Source: an uncultured Oscillospiraceae bacterium
GTDB taxonomy: Bacteria; Bacillota; Clostridia; Oscillospirales; Oscillospiraceae
Assembly: GCA_934654755.1 (NCBI GenBank)
Contig: CAKUGQ010000004.1
Span: 52,224-116,223 of the forward strand
Direction of reading: 5' to 3'
DNA length: 64,000 bases
In this document: piece after piece, positions 33,901 to 41,600 of the stretch
Numbering within the stretch: the first letter of the stretch is position 1
How the letters are laid out: each line of letters opens with the position of its first letter
Made by a program: the position numbers and the translations under genes
The notes under the pieces: generated by a model
What the model was told of the DNA's origin: nothing
The model's database searches: none
The model's input: only the letters and a program-made list of their open reading frames with translations

Positions 33901-34428
33901 GACCTCTATCTGAAGCTGCTGGAGGATGCCGTGCTGGAGGAGCGCGGCGAAAAGCCCGTCTGCGAGTCGTCCTGCACCGCCGATCTGGATGTGACGGCGA
34001 ATATTGACAAGCAATATGTCCCATCCGGTGAGCAGCGCATGGATCTGTACCGCCGTATGGCGGCCGTTCGTTCGCAGGAGGATGCCGACGAGCTGCTCGA
34101 CGAGATCGTTGACCGTTACGGCGACCCGCCCAAGGGCGTGCTGAATCTGATCGACATTGCGCTTCTGCGTGCCGAGGCTGCGGCGGTAAACGTGTGCGAT
34201 CTGAGCCAGAAGGGGCGCACGCTGCGCCTGACGTTGACGTCCTTCGAGTTTGAGCCGGTGGCGGCGCTGTGCGGTATGGCGCGCTATCAGAAGCGCCTGT
34301 TCCTTGCACCGAACAGCGAAAAGCCTCTGCTGACGCTGAACCTTGCGGCAAACGAGGATCCGCTGCGCGCGGCGCAGCAGCTTGTGCGTGACTATGCGGC
34401 CGTCACACAAAAAATGACAAAAGAATAA
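30904..34428 (+). CDS. mfd: transcription-repair coupling factor
   Basis: A 1174-residue DNA translocase that removes stalled RNA polymerase and recruits UvrA. Domains: UvrB-like N-terminal region (1-350, YTRGTLVEGVGQFSVRGGILD near 165), RNA-polymerase-interacting CarD-like domain (about 490-560, DLVVHEYHGIGRY), a superfamily 2 helicase with Walker A GDVGFGKTE near 658, the DEEQ box near 755, and motif VI with QIRGRVGRS near 925. The TRCF C-terminal domain closes the protein. Length is as expected. The start at 30904 follows CCGGAGG; the longer frame from 30796 runs through a repeat and is rejected. Confidence 0.97.
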   Translation: MEQLLKLLRRLPEYETLRKTVDAGRAAGVSGAAQINRSHLIASLASDTQRPVVVVCQDELAARRTQMELAAFLGTQAPVLPSRDLTFYDASAISRSWEQKRLRQLYDLALGKTPLQIVTWEALALRTVPRDVLFSCAITLRPGAQLAPEALCERLVRAGYTRGTLVEGVGQFSVRGGILDLFSPAHDAPLRVEFFGDEIDAMGFFDPATQRRTENADSAVVLPVAETLPGLHPGGAEGLAEALRSLHEKQKRRRVVNEALCTTLEKDEKTVADGLSFSAADRYMALIYPEFATAADYFPADALVFFCDHGNLRRAAARQLEEQGMMLDSLLQSGLLCGELCDFSADWERLCDGLRGRPAVFLDSFLASSYPQSLQPAALVSIAAKQLPSYGGSLDAAITDLAYYQKNGFASLVLCGNRRRGEILAQQLREKNLSAMLAFPLGKLPEPGQILLAEGALPSGMEYPELAFAVLTEGQLLSQPQKTPRKRKAPATNRQKLSSFADLSPGDLVVHEYHGIGRYVCMEQIRVDGAVKDYVKIAYQGTDTLYVPATQLDLVSKYIGAGEDAAVKLNKLGGDQWQKTKARTKAAVKDLAEGLIKLYAERKRRMGYAFAADSPWQTEFEQNFPYTETDDQLRSIAEIKNDMESPQPMERLLCGDVGFGKTEVALRAAMKAMLDGKQVAVLVPTTVLAQQHYTTALNRFQGFPIHIGMLSRFCTPAQQKKNLADLRAGNLDMIVGTHKLLQKEVEFKNLGLLIVDEEQRFGVTHKEKLKELARGVDVLTLSATPIPRTLNMALSGLRDMSTIEEPPHDRYPVQTFVLEYAEPVLIDAMRRELERGGQVYYLHNRVETIAQCAARIRQALPDAEVGIAHGKMTEDELSDVMQRMADGDIRILVCTTIIETGIDIPNVNTLIIEDADKLGLAQLHQIRGRVGRSSRHAFAYLTFRKGKVLTEVAEKRLNAIRDYAEFGSGFKIAMRDLEIRGAGNLLGAAQSGHMVSVGYDLYLKLLEDAVLEERGEKPVCESSCTADLDVTANIDKQYVPSGEQRMDLYRRMAAVRSQEDADELLDEIVDRYGDPPKGVLNLIDIALLRAEAAAVNVCDLSQKGRTLRLTLTSFEFEPVAALCGMARYQKRLFLAPNSEKPLLTLNLAANEDPLRAAQQLVRDYAAVTQKMTKE

Positions 34429-34449
34429 CATTTGGTTTCAGCCTCGTAG

Positions 34450-34478
34450 TTGCATTTTGTTGACAATGCGCTTATAAT
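34450..34478 (+). promoter_or_regulatory. promoter of the VanW gene
   Basis: TTGCAT (34450-34455), a 17-nt spacer and TATAAT (34473-34478). Confidence 0.6.
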
Positions 34479-34518
34479 GGAGGAAAAACCCTGCGTTTTC
34501 GCAGATCGGAGGCTGCCA

Positions 34519-36447
34519 ATGGGAGCTTATGAACGTAAAAAACCGGTAAAGCGGCGCAAAAAACGCCGCATCTGGCCGTTTGTTCTGGCCGGTGCGCTGC
34601 TGCTTGCGCTTGTGTGCGCCGGTGTCGCCGGCGCGCTGCTGCTGCGTGACGACGGCAGGATCGTAAATAATGTCTATATTGCCGGCATTCCCGTCGGCGG
34701 CATGACGATGGACGAGGCGCGCGCCGCGCTCAAGGTCGGCATCGCCTACGATCAGGATGTCACCGTCCGGCTGCTCACCGCCTACCCGGAGTATTCGTCC
34801 TATACGACGACTTACGACCTCAAGAAAGACGAGCCCGTGGACGAGTTCGGTGCGCCGTACCTGTCGAACAGCGTTGAAAAAGGACCGTCGATGGACGGTA
34901 TCAAGGTCACTACGGTGCGGCCGGAGGAGGTCATCGACGGCAGGACCTTCTGGCTTGACCGCAGCGTTGTGTTCTCCGCGCAGGAGGCCGACATTGAATT
35001 TGATGTGGATGCCGTTTTGCAGCGGGTCTATGCGATGGGGCGCAGCGGCAGTATTTTCTCGCGCGTGCGCAGCAATATGTATCTGTCGCGTTACGATGTA
35101 GATATTTCCGAAGACCTTCATGTGAATGAGACCGCGCTCCGCAGCCGGATCGAGACGCTGCGTGCGGAGGTGCTGCAGACCGGCGCTCAGACGCTTGTGC
35201 GCAAGGAGCCGGAGGCGCTGCACCTGACCCTCGGCGCTCTCAGCCGCAGTCTGGATGACGACGCGCTGTATGATGCCGTGCTTCAGGCCTTTCTGACCGG
35301 TACGCGGAGCGTTACGGCGATCTATCAGGAGGTTGCGCCGGAACCCATCGACCTCGACGCACTCTATGCGCAATACTGCGCCGCGCCAGTCAACGCCGTT
35401 TGCGATCGGAAAACCTATGAGATTACGGAGGAAACGGTCGGCTTCGGCTTCCGTATGACCGAAGCGGTTGCCGCGCTGGATGCGGCGAAGCCCGGCGACA
35501 GCCTGACGCTGCCGCTGACGGAGCTTGTGCCGCAGCATACGCGGGCATCGATCGAAGCACACCTGTTCGGCGACGTTCTGGCCGCATTCGACAGCCCGCA
35601 CGTCTATCATCCCCGCCGTACGACCAATCTGGAGCTGGTGTGCAAGGAGATTGACGGATATGTAGTAAAACCCGGCGAAACCTTCTCGTTCAATGAGGTC
35701 GTCGGCGAGCGCACGGCCGAAAAGGGCTACCAGAAGGCGGGCGTTTATGTCGGCGGTGCGACGGTCGATCAGCTCGGCGGCGGCATCTGCCAGGTTGCTT
35801 CCGTGCTCTACTGGTGTACACTCAAGAGCGAGCTGGAGGTCGTCGAGCGCGCGGAGCATGCCTATGTGCCTGACTACGTCCCCTGGGGCATGGATGCGAC
35901 GATCTACTGGGGCATTTTTGATTACCGCTTCCGCAATCAGACGGAGTATCCCGTTAAGATCGAGGCGAGCGTCTCCGGCGGCTACGTCCATATGCGCTTC
36001 CTCGGTACCGAAACGCGCGATTATACCGTCGTTCTGAGCTACAAGGCCAGCAATAAAAACGCGCATACGACGAAAACCGTCGATATTTCACCCGATATGA
36101 AGAACTACGACGCCTATAAGAGCTATAAGGAGGGAGACGTGATCCAGGTCGGCTACGACGGCTGGTTTGTGCGCACTTACCGCGAGCGTTATCGCAACGG
36201 AACGCTGCTGAGCTCGGAGCAGGTCAACACGTCGAGCTATGCCCGCCGCGATAAGCTTGTGGCACACCTGGTCAGCGCGGCCGATCCGACGCCGAAACCC
36301 ACGCCTGCGCCGACCGATCCGACGCCGGAACCCACGCCCGCGCCGACCGAGCCGACGCCGGAGCCCACGCCTGCACCGACCGAGCCGACCCCAGAGCCGA
36401 CTCCCGAACCGACGCCGGAGCCCACCGAAGCTCCGCCGGAGGAATAG
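34519..36447 (+). CDS. VanW family membrane protein with Pro-Thr tail
   Basis: A 642-residue protein anchored by one helix (about residues 21-46) after a very basic cytoplasmic start (KKPVKRRKKRR). Extracellular part: peptidoglycan-binding-4-like domains (about 50-350), then the VanW domain (about 355-490) with FSFNEVVGERT and GGGICQVASVLYW, a G5-like segment (about 530-590) and a low-complexity tail of PTPEPTPAPTE repeats. VanW proteins occur in some glycopeptide-resistance clusters and widely elsewhere in Firmicutes, and their biochemistry is unsettled. No van genes are nearby, so a general cell-wall role is more likely. The start follows CGGAGG. Confidence 0.88.
   Translation: MGAYERKKPVKRRKKRRIWPFVLAGALLLALVCAGVAGALLLRDDGRIVNNVYIAGIPVGGMTMDEARAALKVGIAYDQDVTVRLLTAYPEYSSYTTTYDLKKDEPVDEFGAPYLSNSVEKGPSMDGIKVTTVRPEEVIDGRTFWLDRSVVFSAQEADIEFDVDAVLQRVYAMGRSGSIFSRVRSNMYLSRYDVDISEDLHVNETALRSRIETLRAEVLQTGAQTLVRKEPEALHLTLGALSRSLDDDALYDAVLQAFLTGTRSVTAIYQEVAPEPIDLDALYAQYCAAPVNAVCDRKTYEITEETVGFGFRMTEAVAALDAAKPGDSLTLPLTELVPQHTRASIEAHLFGDVLAAFDSPHVYHPRRTTNLELVCKEIDGYVVKPGETFSFNEVVGERTAEKGYQKAGVYVGGATVDQLGGGICQVASVLYWCTLKSELEVVERAEHAYVPDYVPWGMDATIYWGIFDYRFRNQTEYPVKIEASVSGGYVHMRFLGTETRDYTVVLSYKASNKNAHTTKTVDISPDMKNYDAYKSYKEGDVIQVGYDGWFVRTYRERYRNGTLLSSEQVNTSSYARRDKLVAHLVSAADPTPKPTPAPTDPTPEPTPAPTEPTPEPTPAPTEPTPEPTPEPTPEPTEAPPEE
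36289..36432 (+). repeat. coding repeats for the Pro-Thr tail
   Basis: A roughly 33-bp unit encoding PTPEPTPAPTE or variants is repeated about four times at the 3' end of the VanW gene; its number could change by slippage. Confidence 0.75.
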
Positions 36448-36496
36448 ACCCGCAGCCATGTCATGGCGGGGCTGTCCACATTTGCATATTTATGCC

Positions 36497-36529
36497 ATTG
36501 CCGCAGGCGGCCGAGCCGCCTGCGGCAAT
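36497..36529 (+). terminator. hairpin after the VanW gene
   Basis: A perfect 15-bp stem ATTGCCGCAGGCGGC / inverse with a CGA loop, followed by a short TTCG. Confidence 0.55.
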
Positions 36530-36542
36530 TTCGTACCCCATT

Positions 36543-36676
36543 GTCATTGCGAGGGCGGCGCTGCCGCCCGTGGCAAACTCGCACCCTGTGTCATTGCTAG
36601 GCCACGCCGGTGGCCGTGGCAATCTCCTGCAAGACCTGACTTTAGATTGCCGCGTCGCGTCGCTCCTCGCAATGAC
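36543..36676 (+). repeat. family 1 palindromic repeats (copy G and a half copy)
   Basis: A half element from 36543 and a full copy at 36590-36676 ending CTCGCAATGAC. Confidence 0.85.
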
Positions 36677-36725
36677 AAGTTGGAGCGTGCCGCGCCGCTT
36701 CGCCTGCCGTAAATGGCATAACGAC

Positions 36726-36753
36726 AAAAAAGCCGCCCAAGGGCGGCTTTTTT
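36726..36753 (-). terminator. terminator of the ABC exporter operon
   Basis: AAAAAGCCGCCC pairs with GGGCGGCTTTTT over a 2-nt loop. It is symmetric and so works on both strands; the exporter reads into it from the right. Confidence 0.85.
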
Positions 36754-38578
36754 ACTCTTTTTTCAGCCGGGCGGCACTGGATTCCTCGGCAAACTGACGG
36801 CTGTAGAGCTCGTGATAGTAGCCATGGCGCAGCAGCAGCTCGCGGTGTGTGCCCCGTTCCACGATGCGTCCGTCGCGCACGACCAGAATCAGATCCGCTT
36901 TGCGGATGGTGGACAAACGGTGGGCGATCAGGAAAGAGGTACGGTCACGCAGCAGATGATCGATTGCGTCCTGAATGAGCTGCTCGGTCTGCGTGTCGAT
37001 GGAGGAGGTCGCTTCGTCCAGCACAAAGATGCGCGGGTCAGCCAGCACGGCACGGGCAAAGGAGATAAGCTGCTTTTCGCCGGTGGAGAGCTTATCGCCG
37101 CCTTCACCGACCTCGCTGTCCCAACCCTTTTCGAGCTTCGCGGCAACGGTATCGGCGCTGACGGCGCGTGCTGCCGCTTCTACCTCGGCATCCGTTGCGT
37201 CCAGACGGCCGTAGCGGATGTTTTCGCGCACCGTGCCGGAGAACAGATGGGGGCTTTGCAGCACATAGCCGATGCTGCTGTGCAGCCAGAGCTGGCTGCG
37301 TTCACGGTAGTCCACGCCGTCGATAAGGATCCTTCCCTCGGTCGGTTCAAAGAAGCGACAGGCCAGATTGACGAGCGTCGATTTTCCCGCGCCCGTTTCG
37401 CCGACAAGCGCGACGGTTGTGCCGTGCGGGATTTTCAAGGAGAAATGCTCCAGCACATTTTCACCGCCGTCGGGATAGCGGAATGTTACATCACAGAACT
37501 CGATGTCGCCGATGATCGGCTCCCAGTTTTCGCGCTTCGGGTGAAAAACGTCGCCGTATTTCTCGACGACCTCCGGTGTGTCGCGGACCTGCGGCTCATG
37601 ATCGATCAGGTCGGTCACACGCTCGATGGAGGCCTGAAGAGAGATAAACTCGGCAATGTTTGACGCGGCAGTGTCGATCGGGTCGAAGATGCCCACGGCG
37701 TAGGTCAGGAAGGCTGAGAGCGTTGCCAGCTCCATCGCCTGTTCGGCGACGAGCCAACCGCCGCGTACCAGCACGATAGCGACGGCCAGCGTGCTCGACA
37801 GCAGCACCAGCGGGATGAATACGGCGTTGAGCTTTGCCGCGCGGATACCGGCGTGCTGCATATCGTTCGTCAGGCTGCGGAAGCCGCCGGTCATTTTGTC
37901 TTCCATGACAAGCGTTTTACTGGTTTTTGCGCCGGTGATGCCCTCGTTGAAGGCGCCGGTGATGCGCGAGCCGAGCTTACGCACCTTGCGGTTCCAGTGC
38001 AGGATGCGGTTCTGGAAATGTCCCGTCAGGAACGCCATGGCTGGCACGATCAGCAGGATGATGAGCGCGAGCTTCCAGTCGAGGAACAGCATGACCGCAA
38101 ACGCGCCGCCGACATAGAACAGCGACCACAGCACGTCCGTGAAGTTCCATGCGATCATGCCTGCAATGCGGTTCGTGTCGTTCATCACACGGCTGAGCAG
38201 ATAGCCGACCGGCGTGACGTTGTAGAACGACAGAGAGAGCGTTTGCAGATGATGGAAGAGCTTTGCGCGCAGGTCGCGGCCGAGAGACATCTCAATCTTC
38301 ATCGAGTTGCGTCCGAAGGCGACCACGCTCGCCGATTGCATCAGGATAAAGGCAAGATAGGCCAGCACAAAAGCCCACAGCCCGCTGAGCGTGTTTTTTT
38401 CAATATAGTTTGCGATGGCATAGCGCTGAAACAGCGGCAGCACCACGTCAACAAGACCGCACAGCCCGTTGAAGGCTATCATGCCGATAAAGTCGCGGCG
38501 GTATTGCCGTATATACGGAAACAGCCGTTTCCAGATACGCCAGTCGAACGATTTGGTATATTCCTGTTCGTCAAACAA
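36752..38578 (-). CDS. ABC exporter half-transporter, catalytically complete Walker site
   Basis: A 608-residue membrane protein with a six-helix exporter domain (1-330) and an ATPase domain (350-590). Walker A is GETGAGKST. Walker B is FVLDEATSS, with the normal catalytic Glu. The signature is LSTGEKQ rather than LSGGQ, a degenerate form. It pairs with the upstream gene as a heterodimer: this subunit's Walker site plus the partner's LSGGQ makes the competent ATP site. The start is TTG at 38578, overlapping the partner's stop by 8 bp, indicating coupled translation. The substrate (drug, lipid or peptide) cannot be told. Confidence 0.88.
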   Translation of the reverse strand: MFDEQEYTKSFDWRIWKRLFPYIRQYRRDFIGMIAFNGLCGLVDVVLPLFQRYAIANYIEKNTLSGLWAFVLAYLAFILMQSASVVAFGRNSMKIEMSLGRDLRAKLFHHLQTLSLSFYNVTPVGYLLSRVMNDTNRIAGMIAWNFTDVLWSLFYVGGAFAVMLFLDWKLALIILLIVPAMAFLTGHFQNRILHWNRKVRKLGSRITGAFNEGITGAKTSKTLVMEDKMTGGFRSLTNDMQHAGIRAAKLNAVFIPLVLLSSTLAVAIVLVRGGWLVAEQAMELATLSAFLTYAVGIFDPIDTAASNIAEFISLQASIERVTDLIDHEPQVRDTPEVVEKYGDVFHPKRENWEPIIGDIEFCDVTFRYPDGGENVLEHFSLKIPHGTTVALVGETGAGKSTLVNLACRFFEPTEGRILIDGVDYRERSQLWLHSSIGYVLQSPHLFSGTVRENIRYGRLDATDAEVEAAARAVSADTVAAKLEKGWDSEVGEGGDKLSTGEKQLISFARAVLADPRIFVLDEATSSIDTQTEQLIQDAIDHLLRDRTSFLIAHRLSTIRKADLILVVRDGRIVERGTHRELLLRHGYYHELYSRQFAEESSAARLKKE

Positions 38579-40409
38579 TCGGCTCGCCCCCTTCCTCCAG
38601 CAGCGCGCGGTCGTCGCTGCTCATCTGAATGTCGTAAATGTCGCGGTAGATGCCCTTGCGTGAGATCAGTTCGGCGTGGGTACCGAAATCGGAGCACATT
38701 CCGTCTTCCAGAACGAGAATGTGATCGGCCTGCATGAGCGTGGTAATACGGTGCGAGACGAGGATGACCGTCGTGCCGCTGAGGCTTTTGTGCAGCGCGG
38801 CACGGATCCTTGCGTCCGTTTCGGCGTCTACGGCGGACAGAGAATCGTCGAAGATAATGACGGGCGTTTTTTGCAGCAGCATCCGCGCGATGGCGATACG
38901 CTGCTTCTGACCGCCGGAGAGCGTCACGCCGCGCTCGCCGATCACGGTGTCGTAGCCCTGCGGAAAGCTCTCGACGGCGTCGTCGACACAGGCGATGCGG
39001 GCCGCTTCGCGGATGCGTTCGTCCGTTGCGTCCGGGCAGGCGGCGGCAATATTCTCGCGTATGGTCTGTGAGAACAGAAACGGCTCCTGAAGCACCAGTC
39101 CGATGCCGCGCCGCAGCGACTGCCGCGAAATCTCGCGCAGATCAACGCCGCCGACGGTAATTTTTCCCTCCTGTACGTCGTACAGCCGCGCCAGAAGCTG
39201 CACCAGCGTGCTCTTGCCCGAGCCGGTGCCGCCAAGAATGGCAAAGGTCTCGCCTCTGCGAACGGTGAAGCTCAGGTCACGCAGCACCTCCTGCCCTTCA
39301 TAGGCGAAGGTCACATGGTCAAATACGATGTCGCCCTCAGGCAGCGGCTTGGCATCGGGGGCGTCCTGTTCCTCCTGCGCCTGTAAAATGTAGCCCACGC
39401 GGTCCATGGATACGCCTGCCTTGCTCATTTCCGAAAGCACGCGGCCGAGTGAACGCACCGGCCATGTCAGCGCTTCGTTATACGACACGAACGCAAGAAA
39501 GCCGCCCAGCTTCAGATTGCCGTTGACGCACTCGACGATGCCCAGCGTAACGATAACCAGTACCTGAAGTGCGGTCAGAAGCGTACCGGATGCCCAGTAG
39601 ACGGACAGAACCTTGCCCAACCGGATCCAGAGCTCCGAAAACAGGGCGTTCTTTTTCTGAAACTTGTCGTCCTCATAGCGCTCCCGGCCGAAGGCGCGTA
39701 CCACGCGAACGCCCGTCAGGTTTTCCTGCGCACAGGTCGTCAGGTCGCCCTCGGCTTCATCCGCGGCTTCAAAACGGGAGGAGATCTTTCCGTAGAAAAT
39801 GCCGGAGCTGACGGCCGTAACGGGAATGAACAGCACCGCCGCCAGCGCAAGATGCCAGTTCATGCGGAACATGATCACAAGATACACGACGAGCAGAAAC
39901 ACGGTACGCAGCACTTCCACGAGCTGATTACATACGAACGATCGAATCACGTCTACGTCCGAAGTGCAGCGCTGGATGATATCGCCGGTCGGATTGGCCT
40001 TGTGCCAGGCAAAGCTCAGGCGTTGGATATGATGGTACAGCCCGTCGCGCAGGCTTTTGACATAGCGCTCCGAGCCGCGTGAAAGTGTGACGCGCTGACC
40101 GTAGGTGCACAGACTGCGTGCCGCCGCGGCCAGAAGCACCGCCGCTGCCGCAAAGATCAGCGCACGCAGCGTGTTTTGACGCAGCGTGTCCCAGTGCAGC
40201 AGTTCCGACAGCCATGCGGGCAGCGCCGGCGGCTCTGAGCCGAGGACGGAATCGACCGTCAGCCGCACGATCTGCGGCGTCAGGGCGTTAAAAACCGTGC
40301 CGAGGCACGACAGTGCCAGTGCTGCGGCAAAGAAGCCGTAGCAGCCGCGCAGGTATTTGCCGATCAGTCGGAGCTTCTGCCCGGCCGACAGGCGGAATTT
40401 CTCTTCCAT
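38571..40409 (-). CDS. ABC exporter half-transporter, degenerate Walker B
   Basis: A 612-residue membrane protein with exporter helices (about 25-320) and an ATPase domain (about 360-590). Walker A is GGTGSGKST and the signature is a normal LSGGQKQR. Walker B is VIIFDDSLSAVD, with Asp where the catalytic Glu usually stands, so this subunit's own site is noncatalytic. This asymmetry, complementary to the next gene, is typical of heterodimeric exporters. The ATG at 40409 follows GGAAAGGAA. It is transcribed through a structured, terminator-containing leader and is divergent from the SufC-like gene. Confidence 0.88.
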   Translation of the reverse strand: MEEKFRLSAGQKLRLIGKYLRGCYGFFAAALALSCLGTVFNALTPQIVRLTVDSVLGSEPPALPAWLSELLHWDTLRQNTLRALIFAAAAVLLAAAARSLCTYGQRVTLSRGSERYVKSLRDGLYHHIQRLSFAWHKANPTGDIIQRCTSDVDVIRSFVCNQLVEVLRTVFLLVVYLVIMFRMNWHLALAAVLFIPVTAVSSGIFYGKISSRFEAADEAEGDLTTCAQENLTGVRVVRAFGRERYEDDKFQKKNALFSELWIRLGKVLSVYWASGTLLTALQVLVIVTLGIVECVNGNLKLGGFLAFVSYNEALTWPVRSLGRVLSEMSKAGVSMDRVGYILQAQEEQDAPDAKPLPEGDIVFDHVTFAYEGQEVLRDLSFTVRRGETFAILGGTGSGKSTLVQLLARLYDVQEGKITVGGVDLREISRQSLRRGIGLVLQEPFLFSQTIRENIAAACPDATDERIREAARIACVDDAVESFPQGYDTVIGERGVTLSGGQKQRIAIARMLLQKTPVIIFDDSLSAVDAETDARIRAALHKSLSGTTVILVSHRITTLMQADHILVLEDGMCSDFGTHAELISRKGIYRDIYDIQMSSDDRALLEEGGEPIV

Positions 40410-40455
40410 GACATAGGTTCCTTTCCAAATATAAAAATATTGAAAAAAGACATAT

Positions 40456-40603
40456 AAAAAGCGCCCTCTGCAAGACGCAGAGGGCGCGGGTTCCGCCTGT
40501 TACGCGGTCAGGCGGCGATGGGCGCAGGACCCCCTGTGATACTCTCTCCAACGATCACGTCCCTTTTCGATCATCCGGCGCACACCCTTTCCGACACATT
40601 TGT
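40456..40603 (-). promoter_or_regulatory. structured leader with terminator upstream of the ABC exporter
   Basis: The exporter mRNA would start near 40603 and carry a leader of about 190 nt. On the minus strand it contains a hairpin GGAC-GTGAT...ATCAC...GTCC, then CCGCCTG / CAGGCGG (40493-40515), then a perfect 11-bp terminator GCGCCCTCTGC / GCAGAGGGCGC (40461-40487) with a T run. This is the layout of a transcription attenuator. I do not recognise the RNA family; a T-box or known riboswitch consensus is not convincing. Confidence 0.55.
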
Positions 40604-40607
40604 TAAC

Positions 40608-40636
40608 AATATACTAAGGAATGCGCCGTTTGTCAA
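40608..40636 (-). promoter_or_regulatory. promoter of the ABC exporter operon
   Basis: On the minus strand: TTGACA (40636-40631), a 17-nt spacer and TATATT (40613-40608). Confidence 0.7.
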
Positions 40637-40666
40637 GTCCGAATCCGTGATTTGCCCGATAAAACC

Positions 40667-40695
40667 TTGCGAATTTGGGAAAAATGTGCTATATT
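40667..40695 (+). promoter_or_regulatory. promoter of the SufC-SufB-like operon
   Basis: TTGCGA (40667-40672), a 17-nt spacer and TATATT (40690-40695). Confidence 0.55.
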
Positions 40696-40701
40696 ATCGT
40701 T

Positions 40702-40797
40702 TACAAACTGCCTGAAGGGGCGTTTTACCCGCTCCGACAGGGAAGAATTCCCATGGCGCCGCTTTGCGGTGGAAGCACGTTTCCCGGAGCGGTTTTT
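40702..40797 (+). promoter_or_regulatory. structured leader of the SufC-SufB-like operon
   Basis: CCGCTCC (40729-40735) pairs with GGAGCGG (40786-40792), and GGGAA (40740-40744) with TTCCC (40781-40785). An inner CCGC TTT GCGG hairpin (40759-40769) sits between them, and TTTTT (40793-40797) follows. The fold looks like a regulated terminator 80 bases before the SufC-like start. No known riboswitch was recognised. Confidence 0.5.
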
Positions 40798-40877
40798 GCA
40801 CAACGGCACGTTGTATGTCAATTAAAAAGTCATATAACGGGTGCCGATATCACTCTTTTGATGGATCGGAGGCAGCT

Positions 40878-41600
40878 ATGCTGGAGCTACGCGACCTGTC
40901 CTTCCGTGCAGGACAAAATGAAATTTTACACGATATTTCGCTTACAATACCGGAACGCCGCTTCGTGGTTGTTACCGGGCCGAACGGCGGCGGGAAGACG
41001 ACGCTTGCGCGCGTCATCATGGGCATTGACCCACCCTCCGGCGGTCAAATTCTGCTCGACGGTGAGGACATTACGGCGCTGTCCGTGACCGAGCGCGCGC
41101 AGCGGGGTATTTCCTACGGCTTTCAGCAGCCGCCGCGCTTCAAGGGCTTGACCGTGCGCGACCTTCTGAATATTGCATCGGGCAGCCATATGAGCCACGA
41201 CGCCGCCTGTGAGTATCTGACGAAGGTCGGCCTGTGCGCACGCGACTATATCGACCGGGATGTGGATGCCGGCCTTTCCGGCGGCGAGGTCAAGCGCATC
41301 GAAATTGCCACCGTGCTGGCGCGCAAGGGGCGCGTAATGATCTTTGACGAGCCGGAGGCGGGGATCGATCTCTGGTCCTTCGCGCGGCTCACGGAGACCT
41401 TCCGAGAGCTACACGCACGGCGCGATGCGACGATCATCGTCATTTCCCATCAGGAGCGCATCATTCGTCTGGCCGACGAGATTGTGCTCGTTGCCGGCGG
41501 GCGGCTGGCCGAACGCGGCAGCGTGGAGGAGCTCTTCCCCAAGATCATGGCGCAGACCGTAGCGGGCTGCCGGAAGCTGGAGGCGGACGGACAATGCTGA
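40878..41600 (+). CDS. sufC: SufC-like Fe-S assembly ATPase
   Basis: A 240-residue soluble ABC ATPase that powers Fe-S scaffold remodelling. Walker A is GPNGGGKTT near residue 35, the Q-loop FQQPPRFKGL, the signature LSGGEVKRIEIA near residue 137, Walker B VMIFDEPEAGID and the H-loop ISHQERI. DEPEAGID is SufC-like rather than transporter-like. The start follows CGGAGG, and the longer frame from 40764 lies in the leader. It overlaps the SufB-like gene by 7 bp. There are no sufS, sufU or sufD genes in the window, so this looks like a two-gene minimal system. Confidence 0.88.
   Translation: MLELRDLSFRAGQNEILHDISLTIPERRFVVVTGPNGGGKTTLARVIMGIDPPSGGQILLDGEDITALSVTERAQRGISYGFQQPPRFKGLTVRDLLNIASGSHMSHDAACEYLTKVGLCARDYIDRDVDAGLSGGEVKRIEIATVLARKGRVMIFDEPEAGIDLWSFARLTETFRELHARRDATIIVISHQERIIRLADEIVLVAGGRLAERGSVEELFPKIMAQTVAGCRKLEADGQC

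Noticed and set aside
32005..34431. 808-codon frame antisense to mfd
   Set aside because: Shadow of a strong conserved gene; the sequence lacks any domain.
34519..36447. Vancomycin resistance interpretation of the VanW protein
   Set aside because: No vanR, vanS, vanH, vanA/B or vanX genes are nearby, and VanW proteins are widespread without resistance.
40461..40603. T-box reading of the exporter leader (GGCGGAACCCGCG resembles GGGTGGTACCGCG)
   Set aside because: The UGG bulge needed to pair with tRNA is absent and the leader is short; kept as an unidentified attenuator.
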